This document shows positions 34,859-46,389 of a stretch of DNA of 64,000 bases, piece after piece (positions within the stretch are counted from its first letter, which is position 1; the number at the start of each line of letters is the position of its first letter). Location of the stretch: the NCBI RefSeq assembly GCF_014529535.1, contig NW_023503374.1, forward strand, positions 4,650,001 to 4,714,000, given 5' to 3'. The position numbers were made by a program, and so were the translations under genes. The DNA comes from Bradysia coprophila (lineage: Eukaryota; Arthropoda; Insecta; Diptera; Sciaridae). The notes beneath the pieces were generated by a model. It saw only the letters and a program-made list of their open reading frames with translations, was not told the DNA's origin and made no database searches.

Positions 34859-35822
34859 ATGGATCATTTTGTATTATTTGTGCTATCAGTGAGTGCCATG
34901 GCGTTTACGTCTAATGCTTGCCAATTTGGAAGTGAGGCCATGCAGCCGGTTTACGATAGATTTGAACTATTTAGAAAAACAAAAGCATTCGATCCAACTG
35001 ATTCGAAAATCCCGTTGGAACAATATCAATTTTATACCAACGATCGTGAAAAAAGATTAGCGTAAGTTTTTGTGTGTGTGTTTTTTCGGTGGTTATATTT
35101 ATCAGAAGGTCAGTAGTAGTTGTCCTTGGTTGATCATCGTTGCTTGATGTATTTGCAGTGTGAAAATCAACGGTGTTTATATGGTGGAAACTTCTAAGAT
35201 CGACGATGACAATAAAACCCAAACAGTAAATGGGCAATTTCATGTCAAGGGCGGTGTGATTCTGAATTATAACCGTGACGAGAACGGTGAATTTTCATTT
35301 GATGACTGGTCGAATCAAAAGAAATTTAAATCTTCACTCCGAAGCATCGATGCTGAGCTGCCAAGTGATTGTAAGTTTAAGCAACGCTTGATAGCCTGAT
35401 TGCATTCAGATCGCGTTGCTTTTCTCATCAATATGGAATTTTTCTTTCAGTCGAGGAGGATTACAAACAAGTTTTGGTTGATTTGAATGCAATGAGAAAG
35501 AAAATGTTTGACTTTCAAAAAGGTCTAAGTCAAGAAGACCTGGAACGCGTCCAGTTGTTTGAGTTTACTCCATTTTCGAATGGTGATGGATTCGCTGCGC
35601 AGTGAGTATTTAGCACATGTTTCATAGGATAATCGATTCGTAAAGTGCAACTTCCACAGATATATCGAAAATAATAGACAAAGTCTATCCGTTTCTAAGG
35701 AGAATGGAATCGATGACATTTCTGGATTATTTTCGTGTGAGCATAAGCACCAGAAATATAACATTGTAGATGGCAAAGTTGTTGCTGATGGAGAACCCTT
35801 CTCCGTTCCATTGTACCATTAA
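34859..35822 (+). CDS. Secreted orphan-family protein, gene 3
   Basis: Four exons: 34859-35061, 35159-35370, 35451-35601, 35660-35822 (242 aa). Signal peptide MDHFVLFVLSVSAMAFTSNA, mature start CQFGSEAMQPVYDRFELFRK. Exon 2 has NRDENGEFSFDDWSNQKKF, exon 3 has MRKKMFDFQKGLSQEDLERV, and exon 4 GLFSCEHKHQKYNIVDGKV with an extra codon before the end (SVPLYH). Both mature cysteines are kept. An AATAAA lies at 35877-35882. It is intact despite a LINE inserted directly upstream of its core promoter region. Its signal peptide and promoter are closest to gene 1. Confidence 0.88.
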
Positions 35823-35829
35823 ATCGTCT

Positions 35830-36455
35830 GTATGGTTATATGCTATAATTGAAGTTATTTAATGCGTTAATGGATCAATAAAATTGTTGAAAACGAAAAT
35901 TGGAATCGGTTATTTAGTTGACCCTAGAAGTGCGACATAGTCCAGGTGCTTGTGTCAGAAAAAGTAGCTCCGCTTGATTGATTCAATGCTGAAATATTAT
36001 GGAAAAAATTTTGCTTTGAAAAAAAAACAATATGGCGGCGGTATTCATGTTCCAAGAAAAAGTGTCCCGGAAAATTCCTCAACTTTGTGGACTGATAACT
36101 TGGCCAAATCCTAGCCCATTTTGATGAGCAAAAATGATTTTGAAAGGTATAAGTAAACTCTTTCGGAATCTTCCGAGCCGATTCGTGGTTCCCAAGATGT
36201 GATCCAGGATTCCCACCTACCTCCAAATTTAACTATTCGTTAAATTTGTAACATTTTTCCTTGGCATTATTGTGACAATTTGAAAATAAAAACTCGAAAT
36301 TTTTGAAGAGCAATTACGTCGGCATCATTTTTCATCCAGGCAACGCACCGTCTAGCACCGAAGCTGACTTTGACGTCACTCAAATAGAGGACTGAACCGA
36401 TCAAAGTTGGCGATTCTTTTTCATCTATGGCTATCAAAAATAGTACATTTTCTAC
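35830..36455. other. Spacer after secreted gene 3, no gene seen
   Basis: No protein or repeat I can name. Minus-strand open frames here (near 35924-36226 and 36267-36590) show no domain and do not carry splice-consistent continuation. Confidence 0.4.
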
Positions 36456-36456
36456 C

Positions 36457-36569
36457 TTGGTGTATATTTCGAGAATAACTTCGTATGTACAATTGTATAT
36501 AACGAGCGCCAGCGAGTGTATATACAATTGTACATAAGAAGTGATTCGAGAAATATACACCAAGGTAGA
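36457..36569. repeat. 113 bp palindromic hairpin element
   Basis: CTACCTTGGTGTATATTTCG at the left is mirrored by CGAGAAATATACACCAAGGTAG at the right, with TACAATTGTATATA inverted inside. It is a MITE-sized perfect-ended hairpin. Confidence 0.7.
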
Positions 36570-36599
36570 ACAATGTTTTATCTCCTGCAAGCTGATATT

Positions 36600-36960
36600 T
36601 CATACATTATACCGATATCAGTTCTTTTGTAAGTGGATAACAGGACTTGCGTCACACCTCCACTGTAAGTGGTTTTGGGCGATATCAGCTCTTTTGTAAG
36701 TTGTTATTTTTTAGAATTTGGTCGCAGATAATAGACAATCATTTCGTTTTAACGAAAATATTCGTCTTACAAAACTGTATAACTTTCTCTTTGATCTGAA
36801 TCTTCCAGCTTTCATTTGAAGAAAATCGAAAATTTGACGAAATTCGAGAATTTGACGGAATTCGAAAATCTGATGAAAATCGAAAATTTGATGAAAATCG
36901 AAAATTTGACGAAAATAAAAAATTTGACGAAATTCGAAAACTTCATTTAGTTTATTTTGT
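36600..36960. repeat. End segment of the satellite-bearing repeat, plus orientation
   Basis: It contains CCGATATCAGTTCTTTTGTAAG, GGACTTGCGTCACACCTCC and TTTTGGGCGATATCAGCTCT, then a run of GAAAATTTGACGAAAWTCG-type units (about 36825-36945). The same series occurs in reverse complement at about 55325-55640, next to the 147 bp satellite. Confidence 0.65.
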
Positions 36961-37403
36961 AAAAATTTGAAATATCTTCAACATTTTTGAGTTTTTTTCT
37001 CAAAACTTTTTTTTGCTGAATAAGAATGCCAAATACAACTGAAAAAAATTACAAACCAAGCTTATTAGTGGGTTTCTAGGGCACCGGTTAAAGAGACATT
37101 TGGTCGATTTTTTCACGATAGCTGTCAAAAATGTCACAAAATTGTAACACGAGCAACGCCTGTTTTATGACGCTAAACTCCGTTAATCTAGGTCAAAACT
37201 TTATCCTGCGCCGTTTTTTTTTCTTTGGAATCTTATTAGGAAAAGGAAGCGAAATCTACTACTTCATGTTGTTTGCTTAACATGATACTGATACAGGTCT
37301 GCAACACATGTCAAAAAATGCCTAAAATGACATAGTGTGTGTGATTTAGGCATACCGTAAATTTCAATTTAATTTATTGCATACAAACAACAAGGATTTC
37401 TCC

Positions 37404-38120
37404 TTATACAAATGTTTGGAAGAAAACAATATTACAGAAAGTTATAATAGTCAGAATAGAAAAGAGTGAAAAACAAATAGTGTAAATAAGAAATGCCTCG
37501 ACTGCCTGATTACTATCAAAACGAAACGTACAATTAAAAATATGGACTATATATAATATAATACAATTAAATATGGACTGTACGGAAAAGGAGAATGACA
37601 ACGTATAAAATGACGATAGACTGTAGGCTACAATGCTTGTGTGATTTAGAGCGTGATTGGTATGCAGTGGTAGGTATGAAAATCCATGTTACGAGATCAA
37701 ATGATCGAAATAGCATCTTTTGAAACTGTTGATAGCTCGGCACATCTTGATGGAATTCGGCAGCATATTATAACTAACAGCAGCACTAACGAAGAACGAC
37801 TTGTTGTACTGACTCGAATTGTGCCGTGGCAAAATTAGAAGTTTTGATCGAGACGACCTCAGCAGTTTGTTAAAAAGATATGCCGGTTCTTTGTAGGTGA
37901 GCAGCTTAAACATGAAGACAGTTCTGCGGTAACTGAGGAAATTGACAAGTGGGCATCCAACAATTCGCTTGACATACTCGTCGATGTTGTCTCGTCTCCC
38001 AAGAGCAAACACAAAACGTGTACACGCAGCAAACGCTCTCTCCAGTACATGTTGTGATTTGGCATTCAAGTTTGTGGAATAGACAGAGTCACAGTACATG
38101 AACAGTGGATAAATGGACAT
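37404..38120 (-). mobile_element. LINE fragment (jockey/CR1-like), 3' end
   Basis: The minus-strand frame 38120-37689 reads LFMYCDSVYSTN..SQHVLERAF, FVFALGRRDNIDEYVKRIVG, YRRTVFMFKLLTYKEPAYL and NKSFFVSAAVSYNMLPNSIK. This is the C-terminal region after the reverse transcriptase in jockey/CR1-type LINEs (pattern: ..LQ..+ R.., LP.., RR......, F.......WN.LP). The RT core is absent, so it is a 5'-truncated copy. About 280 bp of putative 3' untranslated sequence follows toward 37404. No clear poly(A) tail is seen. Confidence 0.72.
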
Positions 38121-38153
38121 CTATATACAACTATATACAGCGATATACATCTG

Positions 38154-38367
38154 TGGGTAAATCCATCGTGAGCTATGTTACTGAAAAACATTTCTTTCTA
38201 GTTCGATCTACGAATATGCATCAAAACAAAATGAGATAGAAGATACCGTGAGCTATGTTACCAATTGTGACAATGCATATTGTAGAGCGGTTTTTCACAA
38301 TACCATATACCAATGGTAAGAGAGTGAAAGAGAAAGCTATTATAACACTTTACGTGGATTTACCCCA
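38154..38367. repeat. 214 bp TIR element
   Basis: TGGGTAAATCCATCGTGAGC at the left and CGTGGATTTACCCCA at the right are inverted. It interrupts a run of CTATATACAACTATATAC-like sequence, visible on either side, that belongs to the larger repeat shared with 48870-48970 and 51270-51330. Confidence 0.65.
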
Positions 38368-38610
38368 TACAACTATATTGAGCTATATTAGGCCATACTA
38401 GACTATAGTTTAGCTGTAAAGTCGTAACTTATAACTATTATAAAGCCAAATATAGTGGTATATAGGTCAACAATATAACTGTGTATAGCTGTTTGTATAG
38501 TGTTTTACTATATAGTGCGTGGGTACTTCGTGCGGGACTTTCAGTATTGCTTTTAGCAATTTAAATGGAATATAGTTTAGAGATTGGTTTAAATGGGCAG
38601 ACTTAAAAAT

Positions 38611-39899
38611 TAGGGTGTAGCGGTTTTACAAAATGTGTTAGTTCTGTTAAGGCTCAGCCGGAAATCCACTCAGCTGGTCCATCTGATCATTTTATGGAAG
38701 AATTTTTTTTTCAAACTTTGATTTTGTGCTGCCGCCAGATCGATTTTTGAAAATTTCGTCGTTTTCGGTCCACGTCATATATATCGATTTTTTACGGTGG
38801 GCTCGGTGTACATAAAAAGTTGAGTCAACATGGTAATCTAATCTCCAGGCTTCACAGATTATTTTATAAAAAAGATCAAGTCTAAAAAATATTTTTTGAG
38901 TTCATGACTGATCGTCAAAGTTCCCCGATGGTGATTTTGAGACTTTAATCTCGCCACAAAATTTGATGAAAATGTGCAAAAATGTAAATTAAACTTTAAA
39001 TATGCTAAATGGAACACGGTGAGTCAAATATAACATCTGATTTGAATTGGGACACCTAAATTTGATATTTATCCGACAAAAAGTTGTGTTTTTGGTACAT
39101 GGAATATTGGTGGCGAAAGTCGAATTACCTCAAATCAATAATTTTTTAGCTTATAATGTATTCCCAGGTTCTGACAATGCGAAACCTTCAATTTTAAGCG
39201 TTTTCTAAGCTAATTTACGTACTGTTGACAAGTTCTAGAGCCAGTGGCTACGTCTCTTTACATTTTCAAATTTTGATGTATTTAATGTTGTAAATTAGCT
39301 TAGAAAACGCTTAAAATTGAAGGTTTCGCATTGTCAGAACCTGGGAATACATTTTAAGCTAAAAAATTATTGATTTGAGGTAATTCGACTTTCGCCACCA
39401 ATATTCCATGTACCAAAAACACAACTTTTTGTCAGATAAATATCAAATTTAGGTGTCCCAATTCAAATCAGATGTTGTATTTGACTCACCGCAGTCCATT
39501 TAGCATATTTAAAGTTTAATTTACATTTTTGCACATTTTCATCAAATTTTGTGGCGAGATTAAAGTCTCAAAATCACCATCGGGGAACTTTGGCGATCAG
39601 TCATGAACTCAAAAAATATTTTTTAGACTTGATCTTTTTTATAAAATAATCTGTGAAGCCTGGAGATTAGATTACCATGTTGACTCAACTTTTTATGTAC
39701 ACTGAGCCCACCGTAAAAAATCGATATATGTGATGTGGACCGAAAACGACGAAATTTTCAAAAATCGATCTGGCGGCAGCACAAAATCAAAGTTTGAAAT
39801 TTTGTTTTCTTCCATAAAATGATCAGATGGACCAGCTGAGTGGATTTCCGGCTGAGCCTTAAAAGAACTAACACATTTTGTAAAAACCGCTACACCCTA
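38611..39899. mobile_element. 1289 bp near-perfect palindromic transposon
   Basis: The arms of about 600 bp run from TAGGGTGTAGCGG to CCGCTACACCCTA, meeting near 39205-39290 at a loop with GTTGACAAGTTCTAGAGCCA. The 8 bp TTAAAAAT is duplicated at 38603-38610 and 39900-39907. The unoccupied target (reverse complement ATTTTTAA between CAGAACTGC and GTCTGCCC) exists at 51181-51188. There is no coding sequence. The 8 bp duplication fits hAT-like or similar cut-and-paste elements. A solo arm is at 25033-25335. Confidence 0.9.
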
Positions 39900-40321
39900 T
39901 TAAAAATGCAGTTCTGCAGTGTGGTTTTAATATTTGAGATTTTTTTCGAAAAATATTTACATACAGCTGTAAGTATGTAACTATAATTGGTCATCTTACG
40001 GTTTCTCATCAACCAAAATCATTGCTTCATTTATTTTGTTTATGTGCATTATATTTGCTTGTAATTAGAAAAATTTGTGAGACAAATAGTATAAATCGAA
40101 AAGTCTGTAACATTGTCTTTTAAACGAATAAAACAATTAAATGGGCGACTTTTGGGGAAAACCATGAAACACATGTCGACTAAAATGTTGAAACTCTATC
40201 AATTTGTCTTTTACACGAAGTTTCCATCTGCTGTATTTTCCGAGTTATGGCTGACATAGCTCGCACTTAAAACGCCCATATCTCCAAAATAAGCGACTTT
40301 TTAGTGAAACCATGAAACACG

Positions 40322-41023
40322 CAATGACATAATAGTGGGATAGACAGGCCTTCTTTGTAAATATTTTGTTCAAGCGCTGAAGCAAAAGCAAATACGAAAT
40401 ATTCAGTAGTGTGTGTGAGTACCTTAAATTTATGGTACTTACGTATTTTCGTACATATTTTGAAATGTGGGCGCGAAGGAAATTTGCATTTTCACTCTTT
40501 CTTCGAAATTGGTTTAAAGCATTTCTTTCTTCTAAAATTAAATATTTATCGAACTGAAATTTATATTTCATGTAAACAATCTCTCACTGTCCCCAAAATT
40601 GAACTAGTTTTGTGATTTTCTCCTTTTCGATCGAATAATTTTTTAGTAGAAATCTTGACGATCGGAGAATTCAATCAGTTGGCTGAATTTATTTCACGTT
40701 CAGTAGTCACGCATAATAAAAGTGTCAGCATCGTCAGTATTAAAATTTCGGGACATTTCTTTTTAAAAATTAAAAAATGTGTTGGAAAATTGTGTAATTA
40801 GGTAGTGACCAGTTTGTGCGAAATTGATAGTTGCAGCTAATAAAAGAATTTTTGTTTAAAGTGGTTCAAGTTAATTTCGAAAAGTCTGCAACAGTTTCAC
40901 CAAATTGTCAAAATTAAGTGGAATGTGTAAGTGTGTGTGTCTCAAATGTATATTACACAAAGTTTAATTTTGCTTCACGATTTCGTCTACGTAATTCCTG
41001 TCTATCCCACTATTATGTCATTG
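40322..41023. mobile_element. 702 bp TIR element inside a satellite monomer
   Basis: The termini CAATGACATAATAGTGGGAT and ATCCCACTATTATGTCATTG are inverted, with about 27 bp matching. GAAACACG occurs at 40314-40321 and 41024-41031, an exact 8 bp duplication. The restored target reads CATGAAACACGCATCGACTAG, which is the 147 bp satellite consensus. CA..TG ends and an 8 bp duplication fit the hAT or P superfamilies. Internal frames are short and unrecognised. Confidence 0.88.
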
Positions 41024-41829
41024 GAAACACGCATCGACTAGAATCTAAAACTCTATAACTTTGTCTTTTACACGATCAAATTTTTCAGTGTGAACGGACT
41101 TGCGTCATTGATAATATCCTCAGCGGTTGTCAGTGTAGTGTAATACAATAGTTTAGAACGAATCTCTTCGGAATAATATCACTCATTCTTCTTTGTGTTT
41201 CACAAAAATATTAACTCCGAATTTTAAATTGAGTTGGCTTACGGAAATGGTAATCTTCTTCGTTGCAAGTAAAATACCGAGAAAACAACATAATCTTATA
41301 CTTTTAGCCTTGAAAATTCTCAAAATATTTAAAAATGCAATCTGCTTGTTATATAATTTTAATCAGCAATCATTAGACTTAATTGGCGATCTGTGAACTC
41401 TCCGCCAATGCAATGATGTAACTTTTTATGTCTTTGACTAAAACTGTAATAAAAACCGCGAGAGTGAAAATAGAAAAGAATCTGTAAAGTAGAGGGGTCA
41501 TTCATACAAAAAGACAAATGTTTTACTTCCGTGCGCGATTTTTTTTAATAACTTTAAGTACCTGCACACAATGGGCCGGTTGGTGACCTCTGTACATGTT
41601 GTGACTTATGAGGGAAGCTATTTTTATCCTTTCCTTGGTGCTTGGTGAATAGCTCCAAAGAAATGACTTCGCGAAGAGTAAGTCCCATTTCTTAGAATTA
41701 TACCTGTTGGTGAAGAACTATTACCGATAGTCGATAGTTATAATTAAACTTATCCCATCGTCATGCTTCATTTTTTTTCATGTTTTTTCCTGCAATACAG
41801 AAATCTACATACCGCCCGTATTACGATCC

Positions 41830-42015
41830 CTCATTACATTGCACGAGTGACGATCCCTTTTACTTACCCTCCACTCTAATTTTGATCGTACACAAACGCG
41901 ATCTGAACGAACAGAAATACTTATTTGGATGGTGCTGGTGCATATAAGTTCCTTCTGATGAGCACACTCTGCCAGTAGCTTTTAATCCGCTGTTCTGCTA
42001 CCAACGAACTAAACA
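41830..42015 (+). promoter_or_regulatory. Promoter module of secreted gene 4
   Basis: CCACTCTAATTTTGATCG and CGATCTGAACGAACAGAAA precede TATAAG at 41943-41948. The initiator region reads GCCAGTAGC rather than GTCAGTAGC. The leader ends CGAACTAAACA before the ATG. This is the most diverged of the four TATA modules. Confidence 0.7.
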
Positions 42016-43051
42016 ATGAATCATTTAATATTACTTGTGCTATCAGTGAGTGTCATGGCGTTTACGTCTAATGCCTGCCAATTTGGAAGTGAGGCCATAC
42101 AGACGGTCTACGATAGATTTGAGCTATTTAGAACAACGAAAGCATTCGATCCAACTGATCCAAAAGTTCCATTGCAACAATATTCGTTCCTGCATTCCTA
42201 CAAGGATGATGGGGAAATGAGATTAGCGTAAGTTTGTTGTGTACTTTTGATATAATATTATCAGAAGGTCAGTAGTTTTCCACGATTACGGTTAGGTTAT
42301 TTCATGTGTTTGCAGTGTGGAAATCAGCGGTGTCTATATTGTGGAATATTTTATATTCGATGGCGATAATAAACTCCAAACTAAAAATGGGCAATATAAA
42401 GTCAAGGGCGGTGCGAATCTAAATTATAAGCGTGACGAGAACGGTGAATTTTCATTTGATGATTCATTGAATCAAAAGAAATTTAAATCTTCAATCCGAA
42501 GCATCGATGCTGAGCTACCGAGTGATTGTAAGTTATAGTGCACAAAATTAGAAATTTGTTCGAGTTCCTACGAAGTTCGCAGTTTGCATTTTTCTGGTCG
42601 AATTTTTTTATTTTGAAATTCCTTTCAGTCGAGGAGGGTTACAAACAAATTTTGGTTGATTTGAATGCAATAAGAAAGAAAATGTTTGACTTTAAAAATA
42701 GTCTGAGCAAGGAAGATCTCGAGCTTGTTGAGTCCTTTGAGTTAACTCCATCTCCGAATGGTGACGGATTCACTGCTAAGTGAGTGTTTAGCACTTAAGG
42801 TTCATTAAGGATACCGAATATTAAAGTGCAACTTCCTCAGATATCAAGAAAAAGATGGGCTAGGTGTAACCGCTTCTAAGTACAATGGAAGCAATGACAT
42901 TTTTGGACTATTTATGTGCGAGAATAACGACCAGAAATACAATATTGTAGATGGCAAGGTTGTTGCTGATGGGGAACCATTCGTCCCATTAAATCGTTTT
43001 TATGTGCAATTAATTAAGCCGATCCCGATCAAGCAAGTGGAACAGCAGTAA
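42016..43051 (+). CDS. Secreted orphan-family protein, gene 4 (extended C-terminus)
   Basis: Four exons: 42016-42227, 42316-42527, 42629-42779, 42841-43051 (261 aa). Signal peptide MNHLILLVLSVSVMAFTSNA, mature start CQFGSEAIQTVYDRFELFRT. Exon 1 has three additional codons (YSFLHSYKDDGEMRLA). Exon 3 is FEEGYKQILVDLNAIRKKMF.., exon 4 GLFMCENNDQKYNIVDGKV. The usual VPVYH-stop has been lost by a short deletion (PFVP then LNRFYVQLIK). Translation therefore continues through former 3' UTR to a TAA at 43049-43051, adding about 20 residues. Exon 4 is the least conserved of the family. The gene may still be functional or may be starting to decay; both cysteines remain. Confidence 0.8.
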
Positions 43052-43324
43052 ATTTGATGCCGAAATTCACGGTGGTACTGAAATTTTCAATGCGGCTATG
43101 ATGTGATGTTATGAGTTATACTTTCAATTTTCCAATAAAGTTTTTAAAATGACAATTAGAAAAAACTTTGCTGTCAAAGGTATGAACGGTAAGTAAATAT
43201 TGCAAGATATGGCACATCCAGTAAGATTGTACATTGTCTGGTTTACATTACTCTGCCGTGAGTATCGACATTCGGTATAAATAAACCCTAAGATTTTGCT
43301 GTAAAATACGAAAAATGAATTTCT

Positions 43325-43392
43325 GCAATACCCTCTCACGTTGCATTTTTAACACCTTAATAAATGTAGTTAGGTTGCTAGAGAGGGTATTG
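43325..43392. repeat. 68 bp mini-copy of the CAATACCCTCTC TIR element
   Basis: CAATACCCTCTCACGTTGC at one end and GGTTGCTAGAGAGGGTATTG at the other are the same termini as the 401 bp element at 46835-47235, with only about 30 bp between them. Confidence 0.65.
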
Positions 43393-44045
43393 TTTTCTGT
43401 GTTATTACTGACGAAGAACGCCTAAAACATACATAAAGGGAAATGTCCTTAAATGATCAATTACAGTACGTATAATATTGGAATTGCATAGAATCAACAC
43501 TCTAAATCAACATGACATTGTCTACCCAACTCTTTAAATCTTGTGCTCTTTAATTTATATTTGTGTAAAAAGACACAGACGAAATTAGCAGTTTTTCTTA
43601 ATAGTCCAGGCCTTGTGTCCTTGTGTCCTCGGAGGATCCGACTAAAAAAAGTTCTTTAATTTAAGATTTAAGATTAACTGTTAAATGTTAAATGTCACGT
43701 TGCTTGGCCTTCACACGGTCATTTCATTATTTTGCATCTAGTCATATATGTATTACATAAGCTTGTACCACCGGTTCAAAGTAAAAAAAAGACTCAGCCA
43801 AAAAAATCTTAAGTTATTCCCATAAAACACAAAACAAGACAATAAATTTAAAACTGTCAACAAGTGAATTTTCAATCTAGAATGTTTTGATAGGATACAC
43901 TCAACTCTTAGGATGAATTGTTTAGAATAGAGTGAAACAATCGGTTCTCAAATCAATGCTATATTGAAGGAAAATACTGTACATCAACCTTACCTGTCGA
44001 AAATAATTTGAAATCAGTAAAAATAACAGATTCGATAGTTTACAC

Positions 44046-44176
44046 CACGGCAGAGTAAAATAAACCAGGCCGTAGCGGTTCATTTTGAAAACGTCAAACG
44101 GGACCTAATACGCCTAATACACTGTATGAAAATGAATTCATTTATTTATTTGCCTGATTTATTTTACTCCATCGTG
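44046..44176. mobile_element. CACGGCAG-family MITE, copy 3
   Basis: It runs from CACGGCAGAGTAAAATAAAC to GATTTATTTTACTCCATCGTG. TTTACAC is duplicated on both sides (7 bp). It is internally shortened to about 131 bp. It sits upstream of secreted gene 5 and is absent from the homologous upstream region of gene 6. Confidence 0.82.
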
Positions 44177-44365
44177 TTTACACTGGTGGTATTCTTGATG
44201 TGTGAAAAATTATGCGAACTTTTGTTTCTCGGGAGGAGTGCCTCTGACATAAGAATATTTTCTATAAGACTCGAGCAAAGGAAGGTAGACTATGCTAATT
44301 AAATGCTAATTTTTATGGCATACAAAAACAATCTGATAAAAGAAATGAAAAAAGTGGAAGTTGCA

Positions 44366-44429
44366 TAAATGGTTTGTGTGATGAACTTTTGCTGTCAGTA
44401 TCAAATAATCTGTTGTTCAGTTTTGAACC
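44366..44429 (+). promoter_or_regulatory. Core promoter of secreted gene 5
   Basis: GCATAAATGG (weak TATA-like) at about 44373 is followed by CTGTCAGTATC (TCAGT initiator) at about 44391-44401. Gene 6 has the parallel GCATAAAAATG and CTGTTAGTATC. The upstream GATCTGAACGAAC block seen in genes 1-4 is not recognisable here, so genes 5 and 6 form a separate promoter subtype. Confidence 0.55.
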
Positions 44430-45365
44430 ATGTATTTTTCTTTTGTTCTACTTGTCTTATCAGTGAGCTCCTTGGCTTATTTGACTAATGCATGCCAATT
44501 TGGAAGCGAGTCCATACAGGAAGTCTACGATAGATTTGAATTATTCAGAAAAACTAAAGCGTTCGATCCAACTGATCCAAACGTTCCATTGAAACAATAT
44601 CAATTTTACAATGACAATGGCATTAAGAGATTAGCGTAAGTTTCACATGCAAAATGATTTCTTATTGTTGTCCATGATTACGTGCTGTTTTTTTTTTAAC
44701 GTGTGTCTAGTTTGGAGGTCAACGGTGTTTATATGTCGGAAAATTCTGAAACTGACGGCAATCATAAAATTCAAACGAAAGATGGACAATATCGTGTCAA
44801 TAATGGCGTGATACTCAATTATAAGCGTGACGAGGATGGTGAATTTTCATTTGAGGATTGGTCGAATCAAAAGAAGTTTAAGTCTTCACTTCGAAGCATC
44901 GATGCTGAGCTGCCAAGTGATTGTAAGTCTAACTTCCATGAAGTGACGTTAACCATCGCTTGGTGAAATTTCTTTGACCTCCGCTTCAATTATATTTCAG
45001 TCGAGGAGGATTACAAACAAGTTTTGGTTGATTTGAATGCAATGAGAAAGAAAATGTTTGACTTTCAAAATGGCCTGAGCAAGGAAGACCTCGAACGTGT
45101 TCGGTTATTTGAATTTACTCCATTTTCGACTCGTGATGGATTCTCTGCGCAGTGAGTATTCAAATACTTATAAGACAACCGATTAGTAAAATGTAACTTC
45201 CTCAGATATATCGACAAGGATGGAGGAAATCTATCGGTTTTTAAGCAGGATGAAAGTGATCCCATTTCTGGGCGACTCTCGTGTGAGTATAAGCACCAGA
45301 AATTCAACATTGTAGATGGCAAAGTTGTTGCCGATGGAGAACCATTCGTTCCAGTGTACCATTAA
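44430..45365 (+). CDS. Secreted orphan-family protein, gene 5
   Basis: Four exons: 44430-44635, 44711-44922, 45001-45151, 45206-45365 (242 aa). Signal peptide MYFSFVLLVLSVSSLAYLTNA differs from genes 1-4 and resembles gene 6. Mature start CQFGSESIQEVYDRFELFRK. Exon 2 carries YKRDEDGEFSFEDWSNQKKF, exon 3 MRKKMFDFQNGLSKEDLERV, and exon 4 GRLSCEYKHQKFNIVDGKV..VPVYH. Both mature cysteines are present. AATAAA is at 45419-45424. Introns are all under 90 bp. No damage seen. Confidence 0.88.
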
Positions 45366-46389
45366 ATTGATTGTGTTTGCAATGAGTTAATGCAAATTTC
45401 TTCATTCGTCATTGGATCAATAAAAAATCTTAAAAACAAAAATTGAAATCGCTTTTTTAGCTGACCCGAGTGCAGGGACTATTATACAGAAGCAACACTT
45501 AGCGGCCGTACTAATTACATATACGGGTAGGAAATTATTAAGAATCGACAGTCCAATTCATTGCAATATGATGCCATTTCGACGTGATTTCACATACACA
45601 TTCCTTACATGCAAAGCAGCTCTTAAATAAAAGTAGCAGGGCCCGGTTTTTTAACGTTACGCCTGTGCAACGGACTACATGCAAAATGCGACACTAGAAC
45701 TCACCCACAGAGCGAGGCTGTTAGACTAAAAATTATCCTTAAGCATAGGGTGAACGATTGAAAGACATCACTTAACATAGCAGATGCTCTTCCCTTTTCC
45801 AAACGGATCACGTAAAATGAATTTAATTTAATGAAGCAAAGACGCTGTTTCGATCTAGTGAGTCAGTGGCGGCTAGCGTGGTCTAGCCATCATCAGCTGT
45901 TTTAACTGGGGTCTTCCCAAGACAGCAATACACTTTCAGGTGAACAAGTTTCGAAAGTTTACAAGAACAAGTTCATCTTCTGATGGAAAATCGGGAAATG
46001 TAGCGGAAGACTGCTGTGAAAACACCCAAGCGCAGCAAAAAAAACACAAGAAAAAATTCATTCAAACAGTATCAACAAACAAATAAACAAAACAAACGAA
46101 CCCAACAAAACTAAACTCACACCAAATTTCGGATCTTTCTTCCCATGCATTGAGGCCAAGTCACATATCATCCCATTCATTAGGACTTTTCTCGTTCTTT
46201 TCGTACTCCAAGCACCAAATTTTGCTTTTTTTTTCTCGCATGACTTTAAATTGTCTTTCCGTCGAATGGCCAACCCCTTTACTCGATTAAAATCCTGTGT
46301 AGAATCAAAGCGTTGCGTCCTAGTACAGGACGTTTGGAATAACTGAAAATAAAATTCTTCCATTTTACCAAAATCCTATGTAGATCAGA

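Larger units (their letters stand above)
38400..41140. repeat. Minus-orientation copy of the 50.9-51.3 kb repeat, with two nested insertions
   Basis: From the TATAGTGCGTGGGTACTTCG region (about 38510) to GATAGAGTTTC-type monomers (about 40230) and on to TTCAGTGTGAACGGACTTGCG (about 41086-41106), the sequence is the reverse complement of about 50160-51330. It includes part of the 147 bp monomers. It is split by the 38611-39899 palindrome and the 40322-41023 element; removing both restores collinearity. Confidence 0.8.

Noticed and set aside
40409-40615. Small open frames inside the 702 bp TIR element as a transposase
   Set aside because: They lack catalytic motifs and overlap on both strands; treated as non-autonomous.
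42538-42783. Frame joining intron 2 and exon 3 of gene 4 as a separate small gene
   Set aside because: The N-terminal part is intronic. The homologous part is exon 3 of the secreted family with conserved acceptor and donor.
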